Shown here piece by piece: positions 33,210 through 42,740 of a DNA stretch of 43,279 bases (its first letter is position 1; each line of letters opens with the position of its first letter). Under the pieces are notes generated by a model. It did no database searches and was not told the DNA's origin. It was given only the letters and a program-made list of their open reading frames with translations. This stretch comes from Aquirufa sp. (lineage in GTDB: Bacteria; Bacteroidota; Bacteroidia; Cytophagales; Spirosomataceae): contig JAURHT010000004.1 of the NCBI GenBank assembly GCA_030833145.1, positions 1-43,279 on the forward strand, given 5' to 3'. The position numbers and the translations under genes are program-made.

Positions 33210-35855
33210 ATGAAATTATTTGCATTCATAGGCCTATTGTTGCCTTTTAGCTTGCTATCTCAAGTCTCCATTCAGTCTATTTCTGTTGAAAACCAACAAA
33301 ATCCAATTGCCATTGGTGTATCGAACCCTCGCTTTTCTTGGAAGATGAGTTCGGTGAATCGCAATGAATCACAATCAGCCTATACTATTCAAGTGTTGGA
33401 AGGTAAGAAATTGGTATGGAATTCAGGAAAAGTAATTTCATCTGCGTCGTTGTTTATTCCTTATGCTGGAGAATCATTGCAGTCTAACACAAAATATCGG
33501 GTTAGATTACAGGTTTGGAATGCAAATGGAAAGGCGAGTAAAGAGGCGACGACTTCTTTTACAACCGCTTTGTTAAATCAACAGGATTGGAAGGCAAAAT
33601 GGATTAGTTCAGGATTGCCGGCTGATACCGTGAATGGTCGGGTTCCATTTTTTAATAATCAATTTGTTCTGAAGAAACCTGTGAGTTCAGTAAGGGCCTT
33701 TGTAACAGCTAAAGGTGCATATGAAGCCCAAATTAATGGTTCTAGAGTAGGGGATTCTTATTTAAATCCGGGTTGGACTAGTTATAATAAGCATTTACAA
33801 TACCAGGTGTATGATTTGACGAATCAGGTTAAACAAGGCTCGAATGAAATTCAGGTACAAATCGGTAGCGGATGGTATCGTTCACGCTTAGGCTGGCAAA
33901 ATAACCAGAATTACTATGGATCTCAGACGGCTTTGCTTTGGCAATTAGAAATAAGCTATCAAGATGGTACTAAGGAAACAATTGTTTCAGATAAGAATTG
34001 GCAGACGGGATATACGTCTATTCTTTCCTCTGAGATATATGATGGGGAGCATATTGATACGCGTATTTCACCTCAAAAAGTGCATAACGCGATTGAAGTA
34101 GCTGGAAATTATGAAGTATTAGAAGCGCAGATTAATGAACCGATAAAGAAGCAAGAGGTTTTAGGGGTAAAGCGTGTTTTGACAAGTCCTAAGGGATATA
34201 AGATCTTAGATTTTGGCCAAAATATAGTAGGCTGGGTAAAATTAAATGTCAAAGGAAAATCAGGTCAAAAAGTGGTTTTAAGGCACGTGGAAATGTTGGA
34301 TAAAAAGGGAGAGCCCTATTTTGAAAACCTTCGTTCGGCTAAGGTTTTAGCTTCTTACGAATTGAATGGGGAGCAGCAAGCGATAGAGCCGCATTTTACT
34401 TTCTTTGGTTTTCGTTATGTTCAAGTGGAAGGAATTGATGTGACCCCAGGGGATTACCAGGCGATTGCTTTGCATTCCGATATGGCATCTACTGGTTCAT
34501 TTGAAACGAGTAATCCACTCTTAAATCAATTGCAATCCAATATTCGCTGGGGCCAAAAGGGGAATTTCTTGGATGTTCCTACGGATTGTCCGCAACGCGA
34601 TGAGCGTTTAGGGTGGACTGGAGATGCAGAGGTTTTTTCTCGAACGGCTTCCTTTAACTTTAATGTAAATCAGTTTTTTGTCAAATGGTTAAAAGACGTA
34701 AAAGCGGATCAATTCCCAAATGGAGCGGTTCCTTTCGTTATTCCTGATATTTTAAATAAGCCAAATGCTGGTCCTGAAGCTCAAAATGGGGCAGCCGGTT
34801 GGTCTGATGCGAGTATCATTATTCCTTACAATATCTATACGACTTATGGGGATAAGCAGATTTTAGAGAATCAATATGAAAGCATGAAAGCGTATTTGAA
34901 TTATGTGCGCGGTGTGGCAAAGAATGATTTATGGAACACCGGTTTTCAATTTGCGGATTGGTTGTCCTACCGAGTAGATGATTCCAAAGGGATGATTGGT
35001 CAGAAATCAGCTGTTACAGATAATTACCTAGTGGCCCAATGTTTCTTTGCTTATAATGCAGAATTGATGGTGAAGACGGCTAGAATTTTAGGTAAAATAG
35101 AAGATTACAAAGAATTTGAAAAGCTGCAAGATCGAATCAAATTACAGTTTCAAAAGGAATTTATGACAGCGAATGGTCGCTTGATTTCAGATACACAAAC
35201 AGCCTATATTTTGGCCTTGCAGTTTGATATGATTCCTGGAAATTTACGAGCTGCTGCTTTGGAGCGTTTAGTAAATAATATTAAAAGTTATCAATATCAC
35301 TTGACTACCGGATTCTTGGGTACGCCATTTTTAAATCCAGTGCTGACTCGTTTTGGCCGTAATGACGTGGCTTATGCATTATTATTACAAGACACCTATC
35401 CCTCTTGGCTTTATCCGGTGAAGGCGCATGGTGCGACTACCATTTGGGAACGTTGGGATTCGATGAAGCCTGATAGTACATTTCAGGATCCAGGAATGAC
35501 TTCCTTTAATCATTATGCATATGGTGCGATAGGAGATTGGATGTACCGCACGATTGGAGGAATTGACACAGAGGAATTTGACGGTGCAGGTTATAAGCAA
35601 ATAGTGATTAAGCCTGAACTAGGAGGAAAATTAACGTATGCCAAAACTTCGCTTGACACTCCTTATGGAAAAGTTTCTACCGATTGGACAGTAAATATAG
35701 CAGCTTTTACACTTAAAGTAGAGGTGCCAGTTAATACAACGGCGACGGTTATTTTGCCTGCTTTTGGAACGAATAAGCGATTTCAAGATGGGCTAGAACT
35801 AACAGGGGAACGCGTTCGAATAGGAAGCGGTTCTTATACATTTACAATTAATTAA
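33210..35855 (+). CDS. Alpha-L-rhamnosidase, GH78
   Basis: An 881-residue secreted enzyme that releases terminal L-rhamnose from plant or microbial glycans. The signal peptide (about 1-18) is followed by a fibronectin-like beta domain (to about 125) and the Bac_rhamnosid N and core beta domains. The (alpha/alpha)6 catalytic domain is next, with DVPTDCPQRDERLGWTGDAE (about 454-473, containing the general acid) and TTIWERWD (about 743-750, containing the catalytic base Glu), then a C-terminal beta domain. The start is ATG 33210: GTG 33183 adds nine residues before the signal peptide. It is the first gene of a three-gene set with rhaT and a GntR regulator and is divergent from the PQQ dehydrogenase. 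Confidence 0.95.
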   Translation: MKLFAFIGLLLPFSLLSQVSIQSISVENQQNPIAIGVSNPRFSWKMSSVNRNESQSAYTIQVLEGKKLVWNSGKVISSASLFIPYAGESLQSNTKYRVRLQVWNANGKASKEATTSFTTALLNQQDWKAKWISSGLPADTVNGRVPFFNNQFVLKKPVSSVRAFVTAKGAYEAQINGSRVGDSYLNPGWTSYNKHLQYQVYDLTNQVKQGSNEIQVQIGSGWYRSRLGWQNNQNYYGSQTALLWQLEISYQDGTKETIVSDKNWQTGYTSILSSEIYDGEHIDTRISPQKVHNAIEVAGNYEVLEAQINEPIKKQEVLGVKRVLTSPKGYKILDFGQNIVGWVKLNVKGKSGQKVVLRHVEMLDKKGEPYFENLRSAKVLASYELNGEQQAIEPHFTFFGFRYVQVEGIDVTPGDYQAIALHSDMASTGSFETSNPLLNQLQSNIRWGQKGNFLDVPTDCPQRDERLGWTGDAEVFSRTASFNFNVNQFFVKWLKDVKADQFPNGAVPFVIPDILNKPNAGPEAQNGAAGWSDASIIIPYNIYTTYGDKQILENQYESMKAYLNYVRGVAKNDLWNTGFQFADWLSYRVDDSKGMIGQKSAVTDNYLVAQCFFAYNAELMVKTARILGKIEDYKEFEKLQDRIKLQFQKEFMTANGRLISDTQTAYILALQFDMIPGNLRAAALERLVNNIKSYQYHLTTGFLGTPFLNPVLTRFGRNDVAYALLLQDTYPSWLYPVKAHGATTIWERWDSMKPDSTFQDPGMTSFNHYAYGAIGDWMYRTIGGIDTEEFDGAGYKQIVIKPELGGKLTYAKTSLDTPYGKVSTDWTVNIAAFTLKVEVPVNTTATVILPAFGTNKRFQDGLELTGERVRIGSGSYTFTIN

Positions 35856-35861
35856 TCGATA

Positions 35862-36914
35862 ATGGGTTCTATTTTAGGTCTTTTCTTTCATTCTCTTGGA
35901 GGCTTTGCTTCAGGTTCATTTTATATTCCATATCGCAAGATTCAAGTGTGGTCTTGGGAAAGTGCTTGGATTGTAGGGGGTGTCTTTTCCTGGTTAATTG
36001 TGCCTGTTTTTGCAGCCTGGTTAACTATTCCAGATTTTATGGGCATCATTCAAACGATTGACTCTGACACCTTTTTCTGGACTTTTGTCTTTGGTGTATT
36101 GTGGGGAATTGGTGGTTTGACCTTCGGCCTTGCCATGCGCTATTTGGGTATGTCCTTAGGAATGTCGATTGCCTTAAGTTTGTGCAGTATTTTTGGCGCT
36201 TTAGTGCCGCCTATTTACCGAGAAATGGCTGGAGTGGAGGGCGATACAATTTCTCACATTGTGGGAAGTGCCGGTGGTCAGGTGGTTTTATTGGGGATTT
36301 TAGTCTGTGTATTTGGGATATATCTCTGTGGCAAAGCGGGGATGATGAAGGAAGGAGAGTTATCTCAAGAGCAAAAGCAAGAGACCATCAAAGAGTTTAG
36401 TTTAACGAAAGGATTAATTGTGGCAACGATCTCGGGTTTATGTTCCGCTTGTTTTAATTTTGGGATTGAAGCAGGGAAAGATATGGCAGATGTGGCAGTT
36501 GCAAAAGGGTGTGATCCCTTGTTTCAAAACAATGTCATCTTTATCGTGGTATTGTGGGGTGGCTTCTTGACTAATTTTGTTTACTGTATGTATTTAAACT
36601 TCTCGAATAAGACTTTTGGGGATTATTTGAATGCTGCGGCTCCATTACGAATGAATTACCTATTTGCCGCTGTGGCTGGAACTACTTGGTTCTTGCAATT
36701 CTTCTTTTACGGTATGGGGGAGAGTAAACTAGGAAATGGGGCTAGTTCTTGGATACTGCACATGGCAACGATTATCATAACGTCTAATTTTTGGGGACTC
36801 TATTTCAAAGAATGGAAAGGAGTGTCTTCCAAGACGATGCGAACTGTTATCGGTGGAATTGTGGTAATCCTTATCTCTGTTATCATCGTTGGTATTGGTA
36901 ATTCCATTCATTAA
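35862..36914 (+). CDS. rhaT: L-rhamnose/proton symporter
   Basis: A 350-residue inner-membrane carrier with ten predicted helices. It has the RhaT family look (SFYIPYRKIQVWSWESAWI, GVLWGIGGLTFGLAMRYLGM, WFLQFFFYGMGESKLG). It would import rhamnose freed by the upstream GH78 enzyme with a proton. The ATG is six bases after the GH78 stop. Its stop overlaps the next ATG by one base (TAATG), so the three genes are one operon. Length fits the family (about 345). Substrate is inferred from family and neighbours. Confidence 0.93.
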   Translation: MGSILGLFFHSLGGFASGSFYIPYRKIQVWSWESAWIVGGVFSWLIVPVFAAWLTIPDFMGIIQTIDSDTFFWTFVFGVLWGIGGLTFGLAMRYLGMSLGMSIALSLCSIFGALVPPIYREMAGVEGDTISHIVGSAGGQVVLLGILVCVFGIYLCGKAGMMKEGELSQEQKQETIKEFSLTKGLIVATISGLCSACFNFGIEAGKDMADVAVAKGCDPLFQNNVIFIVVLWGGFLTNFVYCMYLNFSNKTFGDYLNAAAPLRMNYLFAAVAGTTWFLQFFFYGMGESKLGNGASSWILHMATIIITSNFWGLYFKEWKGVSSKTMRTVIGGIVVILISVIIVGIGNSIH

Positions 36915-37930
36915 TGTTGCGCCTGATTCAAATAGATGAATTTTCTTCCACGCCTAAATACCGACAATTAGCGAATGCGATTATTGAAGGTGTCCAGCAA
37001 GGAAAAATAAAAAAAGGAGAATTGTTGCCTTCGATTAACGAAGTGAGTTTTGAGCATTATATGGCTCGAATAACGGTGGAGAAAGGCTACAATTACCTCA
37101 AACAACAAGGTATTATAGATTCCATTCGCGGAAAGGGATTTTACATTAAAGTAGATGAAGTCCCTCGAAACCTTCGCATATTTCTACTATTCAATAAGTT
37201 AAGTGTTCACAAGAAAATCATTTATGATGCCTTTGTAAAAGCGATAGGCGACCAAGGGGCTATCGATTTTTACATTTATAACAATGATTTTAATCTCTTC
37301 AAAAAGATCGTAGATAGCCGTGATCGAGATTATACGCATATGGTCTTGATTCCACATTTTATGGAAGGAGAGGAGATGGCGGTGGATTTAATAAATTCAT
37401 TGCCTAAAGAGAAGTTGATTTTACTGGATAAGTTGTTGCCTGGGATTCAAGGGAAGTTTGGGGCGGTGTATGAAGATTTTGAGCATGATATTTACCAAAG
37501 CCTACAACAGGCTAAGGTATCCTTAACAGCCTACCAGCAAATTCGACTTGTTTTTCCTGCGCAGAGTTATTATCCTACAGAAATCGTTCAAGGATTTATT
37601 AATTTTTGCCGGGATTATGCCTTTGAATATGAGGTGGTAGAATCGGTAGGTGATGTGAAATTAAGTATAGGACAAGTATATATTACCGTAATGGAGGACG
37701 ATCTGCTAATTTTATTAGAGCGGATTCGCAACGAATCCTTACAATTAGGGAAAGAAATAGGAATTATCTCGTATAACGAAACGCCTATAAAGCGTTTGTT
37801 ATTTGACGGTATTTCTACGATTTCGACGGATTTTGAAACATTGGGTCGAAAAGCAGCTGAATTGGTACTTTCTAATGAGCGGGCAAATTGGCAAAATCCT
37901 TTTGTTTTTATTTCCCGCGCATCCCTTTGA
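36914..37930 (+). CDS. GntR-type transcriptional regulator with a LacI-like sensor domain
   Basis: A 338-residue regulator. The N-terminal winged helix (about 1-78) carries PKYRQLANAIIEGVQQGKIK and GELLPSINE, with RITVEKGYNYLKQQGIID as recognition and wing region. The rest (about 88-338) resembles a periplasmic-binding-protein type sensor, ending in FDGISTISTDFETLGRKAAE. It probably binds rhamnose or a product and controls the rhamnosidase/rhaT operon in which it lies; that is inferred from the one-base overlap with rhaT. No convincing operator was found upstream of the rhamnosidase. Confidence 0.88.
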   Translation: MLRLIQIDEFSSTPKYRQLANAIIEGVQQGKIKKGELLPSINEVSFEHYMARITVEKGYNYLKQQGIIDSIRGKGFYIKVDEVPRNLRIFLLFNKLSVHKKIIYDAFVKAIGDQGAIDFYIYNNDFNLFKKIVDSRDRDYTHMVLIPHFMEGEEMAVDLINSLPKEKLILLDKLLPGIQGKFGAVYEDFEHDIYQSLQQAKVSLTAYQQIRLVFPAQSYYPTEIVQGFINFCRDYAFEYEVVESVGDVKLSIGQVYITVMEDDLLILLERIRNESLQLGKEIGIISYNETPIKRLLFDGISTISTDFETLGRKAAELVLSNERANWQNPFVFISRASL

Positions 37931-37974
37931 CTTGTATAATATTTGGCAAAATTCTACTTTAACAGCCTATTTGC

Positions 37975-38006
37975 TTTGCATTTTTGCAAAAAAAACGCCA
38001 TTTTTG
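37975..38006 (+). promoter_or_regulatory. Candidate leu operon promoter with overlapping palindrome
   Basis: TTTG (37975-37978) is followed after 20 bases by CATTTTTG (37999-38006), one mismatch from TAnnTTTG. The TTTG is the left end of an inverted repeat TTTGCA-TTTT-TGCAAA (37975-37990), so a regulator bound there would cover the -33 element. Confidence 0.4.
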
Positions 38007-38010
38007 TAGC

Positions 38011-38024
38011 TTAATTATAATTAA
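38011..38024. promoter_or_regulatory. Perfect 14-bp palindrome at the predicted leu transcription start
   Basis: TTAATTATAATTAA reads the same on both strands. It begins five bases after the candidate -7 box and ends 24 bases before leuC, a position suited to an operator. It is AT-only, so chance is a real alternative. Confidence 0.4.
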
Positions 38025-38048
38025 AGCGCCTTAAAACTAATTGATATA

Positions 38049-39452
38049 ATGAGCAATTCCCCAACAACCTTATTTGATAAAGTCTGGGATTCACACGTCG
38101 TTCGTAAAATTGCTGATGGTCCAGATGTATTTTTCATTGACCGTCATTTTATTCACGAAGTGACATCTCCTGTAGCCTTTTTAGGTCTTGAAACACGCGG
38201 TATCGGTGTATTATTCCCAGAGCGTACGTTTGCGACTGCGGATCATAACACGCCCACGATTAACCAACACTTACCCGTAGAAGATCCATTATCTGCGAAT
38301 CAATTATTGCAGTTAGAGAAGAATACAGCGAAATACGGTATTTCTCACTGGGGTTTAGGTAATCCTAAGAATGGTATTGTGCACGTGGTTGGACCAGAAA
38401 ATGGGATTACGTTACCAGGTATGACGATTGTATGTGGTGATTCTCATACTTCTACTCACGGTGCTTTTGGTGCGATTGCGTTTGGTATTGGTACTTCTGA
38501 AGTAGAGATGGTGCTATCATCTCAGTGCATTATGCAGCCTAAGCCTATGAAAATGCGTATTAATGTGAATGGTGCCTTAGGAAAGGGAGTTACCCCTAAA
38601 GACGTTGCTTTGTACATTATTTCTAAATTAACTACCTCTGGAGCTACGGGTTATTTCGTAGAGTATGCCGGAGATGTATTCGAAAAAATGTCAATGGAAG
38701 GCCGTATGACGGTTTGTAATTTATCTATTGAGATGGGTGCACGTGGTGGAATGATTGCTCCCGATCAAACTACGTTTGATTATATCGAAGGTCGTGAATT
38801 AGCCCCTAAAGGAGCAGATTGGGATACCCAATTAGCCTATTGGAAAACATTGAAGACGGATGCAGGCGCTACGTTTGATGAGGAGATTACGTTTTCTGCA
38901 TCAGATATTGAGCCAATGATCACTTACGGTACAAACCCAGGAATGGGAATGGGTATTTCTAAGCATATTCCGAATGCGGATGACGTGGAGGGTGGCGTAG
39001 CCACTTATGAGAAATCCTTAGAATATATGGGCTTTGCTCAAAATGATTCGATGATCGGAAAGAAAGTAGATTACGTATTTATTGGATCTTGTACGAATGG
39101 TCGTATTGAAGATTTCCGTGCTTTTGCTTCGATTGTTAAAGGTCGTAAGAAAGCAGATCATGTGACAGCTTGGGTGGTACCAGGTTCTCACATTGTAGAA
39201 GCACAGATTAGAGAAGAAGGTATTTACGATATTTTGACTGAGGCTGGTTTTGCGCTTCGTCAACCAGGATGTTCTGCTTGTTTAGCGATGAACGATGACA
39301 AGATTCCAGCTGGTAAATATGCGGTGAGTACGTCTAATCGTAATTTCGAAGGTCGTCAAGGACCGGGTTCTCGTACTTTATTAGCGAGTCCATTAGTTGC
39401 TGCTGCGGCAGCCATTACGGGTGTGGTAACAGACCCAAGAGAATTTTTATAA
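38049..39452 (+). CDS. leuC: 3-isopropylmalate dehydratase large subunit
   Basis: A 467-residue aconitase-family protein that with LeuD isomerises 2- to 3-isopropylmalate in leucine synthesis. The 4Fe-4S cysteines are in [13 protein letters not shown] and [29 protein letters not shown] is the family signature. Length matches LeuC (about 465). It is the first gene of a four-gene leu operon, with 21 bases to leuD and a candidate promoter plus palindromes upstream. Confidence 0.98.
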   Translation: MSNSPTTLFDKVWDSHVVRKIADGPDVFFIDRHFIHEVTSPVAFLGLETRGIGVLFPERTFATADHNTPTINQHLPVEDPLSANQLLQLEKNTAKYGISHWGLGNPKNGIVHVVGPENGITLPGMTIVCGDSHTSTHGAFGAIAFGIGTSEVEMVLSSQCIMQPKPMKMRINVNGALGKGVTPKDVALYIISKLTTSGATGYFVEYAGDVFEKMSMEGRMTVCNLSIEMGARGGMIAPDQTTFDYIEGRELAPKGADWDTQLAYWKTLKTDAGATFDEEITFSASDIEPMITYGTNPGMGMGISKHIPNADDVEGGVATYEKSLEYMGFAQNDSMIGKKVDYVFIGSCTNGRIEDFRAFASIVKGRKKADHVTAWVVPGSHIVEAQIREEGIYDILTEAGFALRQPGCSACLAMNDDKIPAGKYAVSTSNRNFEGRQGPGSRTLLASPLVAAAAAITGVVTDPREFL

Positions 39453-39473
39453 GATCGAATAAATAAAAGCAAG

Positions 39474-40064
39474 ATGGCTTACGATAGTTTTAACATATTA
39501 AAAAGTTCAGCTGTACCTCTTCCTATTGAGAACGTAGATACAGACCAAATCATCCCAGCTCGTTTTTTAAAGGCAACGGAGCGTACCGGTTTTGGAGATA
39601 ATTTATTTAGAGACTGGCGTTATGATAAAAACGATGCTCCTAAGGCAGATTTCGTTTTAAATAACCCGACTTATTCTGGTAAGATTTTAGTAGGAGGAAA
39701 GAACTTCGGTTCTGGTTCTTCTCGTGAACACGCGGCTTGGGCTATCTACGATTACGGCTTCCGTTGTGTGGTATCTTCTTTCTTTGCAGATATCTTCCGT
39801 GGAAATGCCATTAACGTAGGAGTTTTACCAGTTCAAGTGAGTCCGGAATTTTTACACGAAATTTTTACGGCAATTGAGACTGATCCCAAAGCGGAATTAG
39901 AAGTAAATCTTCCGGAACAGACAATCACGATTGTAGCTACCGGCGCATCAGAGAAATTTGCGATTAACGGTTACAAAAAGAATAACTTATTAAATGGTTT
40001 CGATGACATCGATTATTTACAAGCGATGAAATCAGAAATCAGTACGTTTGCAGAAAACCGCTAG
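39474..40064 (+). CDS. leuD: 3-isopropylmalate dehydratase small subunit
   Basis: A 196-residue swivelling domain that completes the active site of LeuC. The substrate-binding signature GGKNFGSGSSREHAAWAIYD and the early PIENVDTDQIIPARFLK motif are clear. Length is normal. The stop is four bases before a TTG that may start the next gene, so the two are closely linked. Confidence 0.98.
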   Translation: MAYDSFNILKSSAVPLPIENVDTDQIIPARFLKATERTGFGDNLFRDWRYDKNDAPKADFVLNNPTYSGKILVGGKNFGSGSSREHAAWAIYDYGFRCVVSSFFADIFRGNAINVGVLPVQVSPEFLHEIFTAIETDPKAELEVNLPEQTITIVATGASEKFAINGYKKNNLLNGFDDIDYLQAMKSEISTFAENR

Positions 40065-40068
40065 TCTT

Positions 40069-41583
40069 TTGAAACGCCATATAGAAATAATGGATACGAC
40101 CCTTCGCGATGGGGAACAAACCAGCGGAGTATCGTTTTCAGCCTCAGAAAAGTTAACCATAGCTCAATTACTTTTGACCGAATTAAAGGTCGATCGTATC
40201 GAGATAGCGTCGGCGCGCGTTTCTGAAGGCGAATTTCAAGCGGTAAAGAAGATTACTTCTTGGGCCGCTGCGAATGGATTTCTAGATAAAGTGGAGGTAT
40301 TAACCTTCGTTGATGGTGGAACATCGGTTCAGTGGATGTTAGACGCCGGAGCTAAGGTGATGAATTTATTGACCAAAGGCTCTCTAAATCACCTGAAGCA
40401 TCAACTAAAGAAGACCCCAGAACAACATTTCCAGGAAATTGCGGAGACCATCACTTTAGCTAAATCGAAGGGCTTGTCTGTGAACGTATATTTAGAGGAT
40501 TGGAGTAATGGTATGCGTAATAGTGCTAATTACGTGTTTCAATATTTAGATTTTTTGTCTACTCAACCAGTAGACCGGGTTTTACTCCCAGATACCCTAG
40601 GTATTTTAACTCCGTATGAGGTTGCGGCTTTTATCAAGCAATTGATTTCTCGCTATCCGAACACTCATTTCGATTTCCACGCCCACAACGATTACGATTT
40701 AGGCACAGCTAATGCGTTAGAGGCAGTACGTTGCGGCGTTCATGGTTTGCATTTAACCGTAAATGGAATGGGTGAACGTGCGGGTAATGCACCTTTAGCA
40801 AGTGTCATCGCAGTTTTGAATGATTACCAAACAGATGTCAAAACCTCTGTTTGCGAGAAGTCGCTTTATCGCGTTAGTAAACTAGTGGAAACATTTTCAG
40901 GTTTCCGAATCCCTGTCAACAAACCGGTAGTAGGAGAGAACGTCTTCACGCAAACGGCGGGCATCCACGCGGATGGAGATAAAAAGAACAATCTATACCA
41001 CAATGATTTGATGCCTGAGCGCTTTGGCCGAGAGCGTAAATATGCTTTAGGTAAGACGTCTGGGAAAGCGAATATTGAGAATAATCTAGCTGCCTTAGGC
41101 ATTCAGTTGTCCGATCAGGATTTGAAAATCGTGACGCAGCGAATTATTGAATTAGGGGATCGCAAAGAGGTGGTAACTCAAAATGATCTTCCTTACATCA
41201 TATCTGATGTGTTAGATAGCAATACGATTGAAGAGCGAGTTCAAGTATTGAACTATGTCTTGACACATTCGAAGGATTTACGTCCTTCTGTTACCTTGAA
41301 GATTTCGATTGATGGTGACATCTTTGAAGAGCATGCACAAGGAGATGGACAATACGATGCCTTTATGAAGGCATTAGGGATTATCTTTGAGAAGCATGGT
41401 AAAATTCTTCCTGTATTGAAGGATTATGCGGTGCGTATTCCACCAGGAGGGGATTCTGATGCCCTTTGTGAGACGATTATTACGTGGGCAGATGGAGATA
41501 AAGAGTTAATTACGAGAGGTTTAGATTCTGACCAAACTGTTTCAGCTATCAAGGCCACTCAAAAAATGTTGAATTTGATTTAA
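40069..41583 (+). CDS. 2-isopropylmalate / (R)-citramalate synthase family protein
   Basis: A 504-residue acyl-CoA condensing enzyme. A TIM barrel begins with IEIMDTTLRDGEQTSGVSFS, continues with LLPDTLGILTP, the metal-site HAHNDYDLGTAN and the GMGERAGNAPL loop. The C-terminal half includes AGIHADGDKKNN and a LeuA-type regulatory dimer domain (about 395-504). It condenses an oxoacid with acetyl-CoA. In Bacteroidota this leuC-leuD-linked paralogue has been named both leuA and cimA; the substrate (oxoisovalerate or pyruvate) cannot be read here. No ATG lies before the DTTLRDGEQ motif except one at 40090 directly in front of it; TTG 40069 (MKRHIEIMD) is preferred, and TTG 40048, overlapping leuD, is possible. 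Confidence 0.9.
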   Translation: MKRHIEIMDTTLRDGEQTSGVSFSASEKLTIAQLLLTELKVDRIEIASARVSEGEFQAVKKITSWAAANGFLDKVEVLTFVDGGTSVQWMLDAGAKVMNLLTKGSLNHLKHQLKKTPEQHFQEIAETITLAKSKGLSVNVYLEDWSNGMRNSANYVFQYLDFLSTQPVDRVLLPDTLGILTPYEVAAFIKQLISRYPNTHFDFHAHNDYDLGTANALEAVRCGVHGLHLTVNGMGERAGNAPLASVIAVLNDYQTDVKTSVCEKSLYRVSKLVETFSGFRIPVNKPVVGENVFTQTAGIHADGDKKNNLYHNDLMPERFGRERKYALGKTSGKANIENNLAALGIQLSDQDLKIVTQRIIELGDRKEVVTQNDLPYIISDVLDSNTIEERVQVLNYVLTHSKDLRPSVTLKISIDGDIFEEHAQGDGQYDAFMKALGIIFEKHGKILPVLKDYAVRIPPGGDSDALCETIITWADGDKELITRGLDSDQTVSAIKATQKMLNLI

Positions 41584-41594
41584 TAAAAATAATA

Positions 41595-42668
41595 ATGGCG
41601 AAGAAGCATATTTTAATTGTTCCAGGTGATGGAATCGGTCAAGAAGTGACTGAAGTAGGAAAGAAAGTATTAGAGAAAATTGCGGCAAAGTTTGGTCACG
41701 ATTTTACCTATGACGAAGCATTAATTGGCCACGTAGCGATTGAGGCGACAGGCGATCCATTGCCAGCTGAGACATTGGAGAAGATGAAAGCGTCTGATGC
41801 GGTTCTTTTTGGAGCGGTAGGTCACCCGAAATACGATAATGATCCCTCTGCAAAGGTTCGTCCAGAGCAAGGGTTGTTGAAAATGCGTAAGGAATTAGGT
41901 TTATACGCGAATCTTCGTCCGATCAAGTTATTTGATGAGTTATTAAGTGCGTCTAGCATCAAGCCTGAAATTTTAAAAGGAGCGGACATTTTGTTCTTCC
42001 GGGAATTGACAGGTGATATTTATTTTGGTGAAAAAGGACGTAAGAATAACGGTGATACGGCGTATGATGTGGCTGAATATAGCCGTTACGAAGTAGAGCG
42101 TATTGGTCGCAAGGCTTTTGAAGCAGCGCGTACACGTAAAAAGCATTTAGTATCAGTCGATAAGGCGAACGTATTAGAGTCGTCTCGTTTATGGCGTGAA
42201 GAGATCCAAAAGTTAGCTTTAGAATATCCTGACGTAACGGTTGAATACCAATTCGTAGATGCGACAGCGATGTTATTGATCAAAGATCCGAAGCGTTTTG
42301 ACGTGGTGGTTACGGCGAATTTATTTGGCGATATCTTAACGGATGAGGCTTCTCAAATCGCTGGGTCTATGGGAATGTTAGCGTCTGCATCTATTGGAGA
42401 TGGCACGGGTGTTTACGAACCTATTCACGGCTCTGCACACGATATCACAGGTAAAGGCTTAGCGAATCCAATGGCGTCAGTTTTATCTGCTGCCCTTTTA
42501 TTGGATATTTCTTTCGGAATGAAAGCGGAGTCAGAAGTGGTTATTAACGCTGTTGATCAAGTATTGAAGAAAGGTTTCCGTACTGGCGATATCGCAGATT
42601 CTACAGCAGATAAGTCGATGATTTTAGGAACCGATGCGATTGGTGAAGAAATCTTGAAATTGATTTAA
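41595..42668 (+). CDS. leuB: 3-isopropylmalate dehydrogenase
   Basis: A 357-residue NAD-dependent oxidative decarboxylase giving 2-oxoisocaproate, the last specific leucine step before transamination. PGDGIGQEVTEVGKK, FRELTGDIYFGEKGR, NLFGDILTDEASQIAGSMGM and GVYEPIHGSAHDITGKG are typical of the family. It starts eleven bases after the synthase gene and is the last of the operon, followed by a terminator. Confidence 0.98.
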   Translation: MAKKHILIVPGDGIGQEVTEVGKKVLEKIAAKFGHDFTYDEALIGHVAIEATGDPLPAETLEKMKASDAVLFGAVGHPKYDNDPSAKVRPEQGLLKMRKELGLYANLRPIKLFDELLSASSIKPEILKGADILFFRELTGDIYFGEKGRKNNGDTAYDVAEYSRYEVERIGRKAFEAARTRKKHLVSVDKANVLESSRLWREEIQKLALEYPDVTVEYQFVDATAMLLIKDPKRFDVVVTANLFGDILTDEASQIAGSMGMLASASIGDGTGVYEPIHGSAHDITGKGLANPMASVLSAALLLDISFGMKAESEVVINAVDQVLKKGFRTGDIADSTADKSMILGTDAIGEEILKLI

Positions 42669-42688
42669 TCGAATTAACTCGTATTTTT

Positions 42689-42721
42689 ATGCTCAGTGTC
42701 CTTGGATGCTGAGCATTTTTT
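42689..42721 (+). terminator. Rho-independent terminator after leuB
   Basis: ATGCTCAG (42689-42696) and CTGAGCAT (42709-42716) pair around a 12-base loop and run into a T stretch to 42721. It ends the leu operon 20 bases before the peptidase gene. Confidence 0.75.
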
Positions 42722-42740
42722 ATACCTAGACATTTCATCT

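Noticed and set aside
37931..38048. Leucine leader peptide or T-box before leuC
   Set aside because: No short ORF with Leu codons and no terminator/antiterminator stems were found; only promoter-like and palindromic motifs.
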